Assembly: GCA_002702965.1 (NCBI GenBank)
Contig: PADE01000027.1
Span: forward strand, 20,905 to 27,179
Source of the DNA: Planctomycetaceae bacterium
Lineage (GTDB): Bacteria > Planctomycetota > Planctomycetia > Pirellulales > Pirellulaceae
Direction: 5' to 3'
DNA length: 6,275 bases
Shown: one piece after another, positions 1-4,105 of the stretch
Numbering within the stretch: the first letter of the stretch is position 1
How the letters are laid out: every line of letters starts with the position of its first letter
Position numbers and translations under genes: made by a program
Notes under the pieces: generated by a model
The model's input: the letters and a program-made list of their open reading frames with translations, nothing else
Database searches by the model: none
What the model was told of the DNA's origin: nothing

Positions 1-170
1 GCCGGGTCTACCCAAACGCCATCTCCGCCAAGTTTTTCGGTGACCAGCAATCGCTCGGACGATGGCTTGCTGTGGGAGACCTGTGACCAGGCGCACTGCG
101 GCGCGTGAGCACTGAAGACACAAGTCAGCACGCTGGTGAGTAGAGCAATTAACGATTCCGGTTTCAGCAT
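1..170 (-). CDS. N-terminus of a probable secreted protein, partial (runs off left edge)
   Basis: Reading leftward from an ATG whose complement lies at 168-170, the frame stays open for 56 codons to the window edge. The start of the protein looks like a Sec signal peptide: MLKPES, then a hydrophobic stretch (LIALLTSVLTCVFSA), then a small-residue region (SAHA, QCA) where signal peptidase could cut. The mature part begins with a polar segment (SQVSHSKPSSERLL) and continues VTEKLGGDGVWVDP. About two thirds of third codon positions are G or C, similar to the clear genes here. A weak GGA lies upstream of the start, and TTG at 174-176 is an in-frame alternative two codons earlier. I do not recognise the family, since too little is visible. 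The product would be exported to the periplasm or beyond and would be transcribed divergently from the oxygenase. A competing plus-strand reading ending at 86 cannot be fully excluded. Confidence 0.4.
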   Translation of the reverse strand, partial: MLKPESLIALLTSVLTCVFSAHAPQCAWSQVSHSKPSSERLLVTEKLGGDGVWVDP

Positions 171-459
171 GTTCAAATTCCGATTTTCAGGGTTGACGTT
201 CTCGGTCTGTTTGGGGATGCCACAGCCGTAGACTTTCGCGTCCTGTCGGTGCCAATCGGATTGAAGCGAGCGACAATGCAATGGGTGATGCAATTGGAGC
301 AAGATCCGCTATACCATGGCAAGCGGGGAGTGGTCTCGATTTCACACGACTTCCTGGAATAGACCATCTGGGTGTGGCCGGCACCGCGTTGCCGAGAGGG
401 CGGTCGCCGGTCATTGCTCTGCTGCTGGCGGTTCTTTTACCCCAAGTCGCTGAAGGACT
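171..459. other. Divergent intergenic spacer with no convincing gene
   Basis: This stretch separates the left-edge minus-strand start from the oxygenase start. Small ORFs exist on both strands, but none has recognisable protein character. TTGACG at 193-198 resembles a -35 element, but no good -10 follows at the proper distance, so I do not call a promoter. The strongest structure is the hairpin at 375-413, annotated separately. Promoters for both flanking genes are expected here but cannot be placed by eye. Confidence 0.5.
375..413 (+). repeat. GC-rich hairpin in the oxygenase leader
   Basis: TGGCCGGC (375-382) pairs with GCCGGTCA (406-413), eight pairs including one G-U. After a bulged C at 405, ACCG (383-386) pairs with CGGT (401-404), leaving a 14-base loop. 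The stem ends 46 bases before the oxygenase ATG. No U-run follows, so it is not a typical intrinsic terminator. It could be a 5' leader hairpin or a DNA site, but function is inferred only from position. Confidence 0.35.
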
Positions 460-1200
460 ATGAGCATCGCGCTTTCAAACCAGGAAATTCGGCATTTTCG
501 AGAGGAAGGATTTCTCGTTATTCCGGGCATCCTTTCGGAGCATCAAATCGGCCGCGTTTTCTCTGAAATCACGGCGGTCATGGCCCAGCGACCGCATGTG
601 CCTGACGACCTGATTCAGTACGAACCTTCGATGCGCGGAAAACCCTGGACCGAAACGAACGAACTACACGTCCGCAAACTCTTTCGAATGGCCGTGCATC
701 TCTCGTTTTTTCGCGAACTCGCGCATCACCCCGATCTGCTGAACACCGCCCGGACATTGCTCGGAGCTAGAGTGACGCTGGTACAGACCATGTTGTTGAT
801 GAAACCTCCTGAAATCAGCAGCCCCAAGGTGTGGCATCAGGACAACGGCTATTTTGCACTCCGTCCCCCCCACTGTTTTGGGTTTTGGATAGCATGCGAT
901 CCGGTGACCGAGGCGAACGGTTGCATGCACATTGTCCCCGGATCCCATCGCCGTGGTTTGCAACCTCACGCCGGCCAGGGTGACGATTTCGGCCTGACCG
1001 AGATTCCGGCCCCCGAGGATATCCTGTCGGTACCCCTGCAGCCGGGCGACGCGTTGTTGTTCCAGTGCGAACTATTCCATTTCACACCAGCCAACCGAAC
1101 GACACAGCGGCGCCGCGCACTCCAGTATCACTACATGGCCTCGGACGTCGCCAAAACCCCCAATCAATTTCCGTGGGAACCAGAAATCGGCTTCGAATAG
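460..1200 (+). CDS. Phytanoyl-CoA dioxygenase (PhyH) family Fe(II)/2-oxoglutarate oxygenase
   Basis: This 246-residue cytoplasmic protein has the layout of the PhyH family, which couples 2-oxoglutarate decarboxylation to hydroxylation of a small organic substrate at a non-haem Fe(II). The N-terminus has the usual family opening (REEGFLVIPGILS, about residues 15-27). The iron ligands are visible: WHQD gives His126 and Asp128, and LFHFTP gives His207. The cluster RRR at 217-219, some ten residues after the distal His, should supply the arginine that binds the 2-oxoglutarate carboxylate. The segment NGCMHIVPGSHRRG between them is a classic double-stranded beta-helix stretch of this family. Length is at the short end of the usual range, with nothing missing. 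The ATG fits the family N-terminus. An AAGGA at 453-457 is only two bases away, too close to be an ideal ribosome site. The substrate cannot be read from sequence; EctD-like or amine/acid hydroxylation are possibilities only. The gene lies just upstream of a symporter on the same strand, so the product may act on what that transporter imports. Confidence 0.9.
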   Translation: MSIALSNQEIRHFREEGFLVIPGILSEHQIGRVFSEITAVMAQRPHVPDDLIQYEPSMRGKPWTETNELHVRKLFRMAVHLSFFRELAHHPDLLNTARTLLGARVTLVQTMLLMKPPEISSPKVWHQDNGYFALRPPHCFGFWIACDPVTEANGCMHIVPGSHRRGLQPHAGQGDDFGLTEIPAPEDILSVPLQPGDALLFQCELFHFTPANRTTQRRRALQYHYMASDVAKTPNQFPWEPEIGFE

Positions 1201-1258
1201 CTGCAGTCGTCGCGAGAAGCCTGCGCGAGAAGGTCTGAAACCGTAACGCTCAGGTCGG

Positions 1259-1275
1259 CGCGACACAGTGTCGCG
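1259..1275. repeat. Perfect 17-base palindrome between oxygenase and symporter
   Basis: CGCGACAC (1259-1266) and GTGTCGCG (1268-1275) are exact inverted repeats around a single central A. As RNA this folds to a six-pair stem with a five-base loop. The right arm contains the GTG at 1268 that would be the first base of the longest symporter ORF, so that start would sit inside the stem. The site lies 59 bases after the oxygenase stop and 32 bases before the better symporter start. It may be a repressor operator for an internal promoter or a processing/attenuation hairpin; neither is shown. Confidence 0.5.
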
Positions 1276-1295
1276 GCGGAATACATCGAAGATTC

Positions 1296-1299
1296 GGAG
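1296..1299 (+). promoter_or_regulatory. Ribosome binding site favouring the GTG start at 1307
   Basis: GGAG lies seven bases before GTG 1307, a standard Shine-Dalgarno distance. No comparable site precedes the alternative GTG at 1268, which also lies in a palindrome. This decides my choice of the later start. Confidence 0.5.
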
Positions 1300-1306
1300 C
1301 GCGCTC

Positions 1307-3139
1307 GTGACAAAACTGGATCTGGGGATCCTCGGCGCCTACCTGATGGTGATGTTGGCGATCGCGCTTTACTACCGGCGATACGCGAAGCAGGGGCTGG
1401 AGAACTTCTTTCTCGCAGGGCGCCGGGTACCCGGTTGGCTGAACGGTGTCTCCTACGCGGCGGCGATGGTCAGCGCGGATGCCGCGACGGCTTATGGCGG
1501 TCTGGCGGCGGTGACGGGACTCTTCATCTGCTGGTGGTACTTGAGTCGATTTGCGTTGGCGTTCTTCATTGCGGCGGTGCTGTTCGCCGTGTTCTGGAGG
1601 CGTCTCGGCCTGTTTACTAGCATGGAGTTCTACGAATTGCGATTCGCCGGCCGACCCGCGCGACTGATGCGTCTTTGGATCGGCATCCGTACGTCGCTGG
1701 TCGCGATGCCCGCCTGGACCGGAATCACGCTCCTGGCATCCGCGAAACTACTCGAGGCGACGCTGGACTTGAGCAAGACCGAGAGCATGCTGCTGGTGGT
1801 TCCGGTGTCCTTCGCGTTCGTATTTCTGTCGGGATACAAGGGCGTGGTCGTTTCGAACCTCGTGCAGATGCTTGTCTTCTTCAGCGGTGCGCTGCTACTG
1901 GCGGTTCTGACGCTCGTCCATTTTGGTGGACCGCAGGGATTTGCCGACGCGGTTCGGACTGGCCCTCCGGGCGGCACGGCGTTGAGCACCGTACCGCCGA
2001 CAGATCACGCTGTGTTCCCACTAATCGCCGCGGTGGCTTGGATGCTGGGACAGACGATCGGCTACGGTGGCGACGCGGCGCCGATGGGTGGCGCGATGGA
2101 AGGTCAGCGGATCCTGTCTTCGAAGACCCCGCGAGCAGCGGCGCTGATGTTCGTCGTGACGGCGTTCGTGACGTTTACGATGGTACTACTGGTGTCGCTC
2201 CCCTGCGTCGCAGCGCCGGTCTTGTGGCCCGAGTTGCGGCAGCCCGATTACGACCGCGAGTTGGCCTACGGTCTGCTGATGAAAGAACTGTTGCCTCCGG
2301 GGGCACTCGGGTTGGTCGCGGCCGCGATGCTGGCCGGTGTGATGTCAACCGTCGCCGATAATTTGAATTTTGGCGGCCAGGTTCTGGTGAACGACGTCTA
2401 TCGTCGTTGGATGGTGCGAGACGCATCCGAACGCCACTACGTGATCGCCGGGAAACTGGGGATGCTGCTGATCCTCAGTCTGGCCCTGAGCGTCGTTTAC
2501 ACGACGAACTTCCTCTACGATGTGGCCGTCTTCATGTTGCAAATGAGCGCCGCGGAGTTGCCAGCCAATTGGGCCCAATGGTGGTGGTGGCGTTTCAACG
2601 GCAAGGCCCGTATCGCGGCGTCTTTCGGCGGGGGTGCCATCTTCTTCCTGGTCGTGCTGGTTCCGAAGATGTTGGTCGAACTAGGCTTTGAACAAGCTGA
2701 GGCCGCATTGATCCCGTGGTGGTGGCAAACCTTCATCGTAATGGTCGTGACGACTGCCCTTTGGGTCACCGTGGCACTCCTCACCAAACCCGATCCAATC
2801 GAAAGTCTCGAGAGATTTTACGATCGTGCGCGACCACTTGGGTCATGGGCACCTGTGATCGCGCGCCTCGAGTCCTCGGAGATTCCCGCTGCCGGAGACG
2901 GTGACGCGGCGGGCCGCGGCGGGAAGATGATTGGCAAAGGACTCGCGCTTTCCGCGCTGGGAACCATTAGCGCTGTTCTGTTTATCCTCGGGCTCTCGCA
3001 TTTGTATGTCGGTTCGACTCTGCTAGCCGTGGCAGAATCCGTCTTGGCGATTATACTGCTCACGTTGTTTTGCGGATGGCTCGGCAAGTATGTCAATGCC
3101 CTCGATACACGCGGCTCGGCGGGTAGCGAACCGACCTAG
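1307..3139 (+). CDS. Sodium:solute symporter family (SSS/SLC5) transporter
   Basis: This inner-membrane protein of 610 residues (623 if it starts at GTG 1268) belongs to the solute:sodium symporter family, which drives uptake of sugars, amino acids or organic acids with the Na+ gradient. The first membrane span (residues ~4-23) is followed by the family signature FFLAGRRVPGW (34-44) and the long hydrophobic second and third spans. Further spans follow through the chain; SGYKGVVVSNLVQ is a typical mid-protein segment. The Na+-site helix is recognisable as MLAGVMSTVADNLN, with Ser347-Thr348 at the place of the sodium-binding serines in vSGLT, then VNDVYRRW. The C-terminal half carries WWWWRFNGKARIAA and a motif LLTKPDPIESLERFYDRARP (about 490-510), known from long SSS members. 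A charged Gly/Ala-rich linker and two more hydrophobic segments end the protein. The substrate is not predictable. It lies 106 bases after the oxygenase on the same strand (67 with the earlier start), so the two are probably co-transcribed. The start at 1307 is chosen for its GGAG site and because it leaves few residues before the first span, as is usual. Confidence 0.92.
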   Translation: MTKLDLGILGAYLMVMLAIALYYRRYAKQGLENFFLAGRRVPGWLNGVSYAAAMVSADAATAYGGLAAVTGLFICWWYLSRFALAFFIAAVLFAVFWRRLGLFTSMEFYELRFAGRPARLMRLWIGIRTSLVAMPAWTGITLLASAKLLEATLDLSKTESMLLVVPVSFAFVFLSGYKGVVVSNLVQMLVFFSGALLLAVLTLVHFGGPQGFADAVRTGPPGGTALSTVPPTDHAVFPLIAAVAWMLGQTIGYGGDAAPMGGAMEGQRILSSKTPRAAALMFVVTAFVTFTMVLLVSLPCVAAPVLWPELRQPDYDRELAYGLLMKELLPPGALGLVAAAMLAGVMSTVADNLNFGGQVLVNDVYRRWMVRDASERHYVIAGKLGMLLILSLALSVVYTTNFLYDVAVFMLQMSAAELPANWAQWWWWRFNGKARIAASFGGGAIFFLVVLVPKMLVELGFEQAEAALIPWWWQTFIVMVVTTALWVTVALLTKPDPIESLERFYDRARPLGSWAPVIARLESSEIPAAGDGDAAGRGGKMIGKGLALSALGTISAVLFILGLSHLYVGSTLLAVAESVLAIILLTLFCGWLGKYVNALDTRGSAGSEPT

Positions 3140-3178
3140 CGCGGTGGTGTGACGATGATCTTCCAGTCTGTGATGTCC

Positions 3179-3192
3179 CCGTGTGCACACGG
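3179..3192. repeat. Perfect 14-base palindrome after the symporter
   Basis: CCGTGTGCACACGG is fully self-complementary and lies 39 bases after the symporter stop. Outer complementary bases CGGTGG (about 3141-3146) and CCACCG (about 3203-3208) could extend a longer fold. There is no T-run after it, so a rho-independent terminator is not supported; a protein-binding site or a stabilising 3' hairpin is equally possible. Confidence 0.35.
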
Positions 3193-3383
3193 TTGACCTG
3201 CCCCACCGACGGTCCCCGCTGTCCAGCGAGTGTTTCAGTGGTCATCCGCGCAGCCGGCCAAAGCCGCTAAAGCGTAGTGGAAGTGGCTTGGGGGGGATGG
3301 CGAGCCAGCGAGTTGCCCACAGAGAGTCCACCACCAAGGGGAATGCGGCTGTGGCCAGTATGTGACCAGGGGCTCAAATCAGG

Positions 3384-3398
3384 GTGCCAAGCTGGCAC
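3384..3398. repeat. Short hairpin GTGCCA-AGC-TGGCAC
   Basis: Six-base perfect arms flank a three-base loop. TGGCAC resembles the -24 half of a sigma-54 promoter, but the -12 TTGC element is not at the required distance. Function unknown. Confidence 0.3.
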
Positions 3399-3424
3399 AT
3401 TCGATTACAGACGCAGCAAGATGA

Positions 3425-3509
3425 GACGAGAAATGTGAACCGGGGTAAGCAGCAAGTTCGAACCGTGTCTGGTTGTCCGCGACTTGCTTCCTCACAACTT
3501 ACTCTCGTC
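3425..3509 (+). other. Possible structured RNA: three to four nested stems
   Basis: Four complementary pairs occur in properly nested order: GACGAGA (3425-3431) with TCTCGTC (3503-3509); GTAAG (3445-3449) with CTTAC (3498-3502); AGCAAGT (3451-3457) with ACTTGCT (3482-3488); and AACC (3461-3464) with GGTT (3471-3474). On the 3' side the first two partners abut directly; on the 5' side 13 bases intervene. The result would be an ~85-base elongated fold about 45 bases before the helicase-remnant frame opens. Direct observation is limited to complementarity. I do not recognise an RNA family, and a tRNA, tmRNA, group II intron domain V or RNase P RNA is not supported. It might be a leftover leader or an independent small RNA, or chance. 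Confidence 0.3.
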
Positions 3510-3528
3510 AATGGTTGTGGCATCGCCT

Positions 3529-3565
3529 GTTGACGGGATTTGAACTTTTCTAGGCCGCCGTCAAC
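3529..3565. repeat. Inverted repeat GTTGACGG / CCGTCAAC
   Basis: Perfect eight-base arms (3529-3536 and 3558-3565) flank 21 bases, and CTTTTC occurs both inside the loop and right after the second arm. The site straddles the point where the helicase-remnant frame opens. It could be an operator or a weak hairpin; the loop is long for a terminator. Confidence 0.3.
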
Positions 3566-4058
3566 CTTTTCAATACGGCGTCATTCTTTGGCCACCGTTA
3601 TCGGTACTGCGATGAAGTGCTGCCGATCAGGGTAACCGTGGTAGATAGCAAGCAGCCGGTTCGGCCCGATCTGCCGCAGTGGTGGAACTCCGGTGACGTC
3701 GCCTTCGACGATCGTTTTACGATGGAATTGAAGACGTGTCGCATTGAAGTCGGGCGAAGTCATCGGGTCCAACCCCGACAACATTGTCGGCGCGATCGCC
3801 AACGGTGCAGGCATCGGCAACGAGTCGATCGGAACGATCAGGATCTTTGATCGCTTTTGCAGGGTTGATCTTCCGGCAAACTTTCCACAAGACTTGCTCG
3901 AAACGTTCCGAATCGTCATGATCGCCGGACAGAGCCCTCGGATGCCACAAATGGCCAGTTCACTCCCCGTACGCGATCACGTCAAAGATGGTCAACGCCT
4001 GCAAGACACACCGTTCAAGAACACGAAGTCAAAGCCGACACGTTACCACCAGGCATAG
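3554..4058 (+). pseudogene. Remnant of a DEAD-box RNA helicase: C-terminal DbpA-type RNA-binding domain and tail, frameshifted
   Basis: Two plus-strand frames join into one recognisable protein end. In the first (open from 3554), residues MELKTCRIEVGRSHRVQP end at 3775. In the second, DNIVGAIANGAGI (from 3777) continues with IGTIRIFDRFCRVDLP (to 3875), a helix LLETFR and IAGQ (3921-3932). These match the DbpA/CsdA RNA-binding domain of DeaD-type helicases, whose usual text is close to VGRxHGVKPGNIVGAIANEAG...IGxIxIFDxxxxVDLP...VAGQ. The frames are out of step by one base in CCCC (3773-3776): with three C the protein reads VQPDNIVGA, exactly the family spacing. After the domain comes a lysine-rich tail (PFKNTKSKPTRYHQA) ending at TAG 4056-4058, as in intact helicases. 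The two RecA-like ATPase domains are absent; the symporter ends only 414 bases upstream of the open frame. Residues before about 3700 are not recognisable. Intact, such a protein binds and unwinds structured RNA, for example in ribosome assembly in the cold; this fragment cannot be a helicase. Homopolymer sequencing error could explain the frameshift but not the missing core. Confidence 0.72.
3773..3776 (+). other. One-base frameshift site in the helicase remnant
   Basis: A run of four C joins the upstream frame (ending VQP) to the downstream frame (starting DNIVGA). Removing one C restores a continuous domain without gap. It is either a real disabling insertion or a homopolymer read error. 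Confidence 0.6.
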
Positions 4059-4096
4059 CAATCGGGCATTCATTTGCGAGACCAGCACGATTGGCT

Positions 4097-4100
4097 GGAG
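4097..4100 (+). promoter_or_regulatory. Ribosome binding site of tex
   Basis: GGAG lies five bases before ATG 4106. It supports this start, which also places the conserved N-terminal Tex motif at the expected distance. Confidence 0.5.
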
Positions 4101-4105
4101 AAACG

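Larger units (their letters stand above)
3140..3553. other. Non-coding stretch between symporter and helicase remnant
   Basis: About 410 bases contain no credible gene on either strand; the small ORF at 3183-3365 has arginine/serine-rich shadow-like composition and no homology I can recognise. The stretch holds a run of seven G at 3290-3296 and an unusual concentration of inverted repeats (3179-3192, 3384-3398, 3425-3509, and 3529-3565 across its right end). I see no motifs of a DEAD-box ATPase core here (no GxGKT, DEAD, SAT or HRxGR in any frame I read), so the missing part of the helicase downstream is truly absent. I also see no transposase or obvious insertion-sequence ends. It may be a scar of rearrangement. 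Confidence 0.55.

Noticed and set aside
3..86. Plus-strand frame ending with TGA at 84-86, as the C-terminus of a gene entering from the left
   Set aside because: Only 27 codons are visible, with no recognisable motif. The minus-strand reading over the same bases has a signal-peptide-like start and is preferred, but the choice is not certain.
193..221. TTGACG as a -35 promoter element
   Set aside because: The hexamer at the right distance, GATGCC, does not resemble a -10 element.
281..463. Small plus-strand ORF whose stop overlaps the oxygenase start (ATGA)
   Set aside because: The overlap looks like translational coupling, but the 60-residue translation has no recognisable protein character, and the overlap can arise by chance.
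1675..2361. 228-codon plus-strand ORF inside the symporter gene
   Set aside because: Arg/Gly/Asp-rich shadow in another frame of a clear membrane protein gene.
3183..3365. 60-codon plus-strand ORF in the gap
   Set aside because: Composition is basic and low in hydrophobic residues, no domain is recognisable and no ribosome site is present.
3393..3408. Sigma-54 promoter (TGGCAC half-site)
   Set aside because: The required TTGC element is absent at the fixed spacing, and the half-site is explained as one arm of the short hairpin.
3451..3470. tRNA-like T-loop (GTTCGAAC)
   Set aside because: The flanking bases do not form the T-stem and no acceptor, D or anticodon arms can be fitted on either strand.
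3581..3919. 112-codon minus-strand ORF
   Set aside because: It looks protein-like at first glance, but it lies opposite the plus-strand helicase domain, whose family match is far stronger, so it is a shadow.
3717..3950. 77-codon minus-strand ORF
   Set aside because: Shadow of the helicase remnant, with third codon positions unlike the genes here and no family resemblance.
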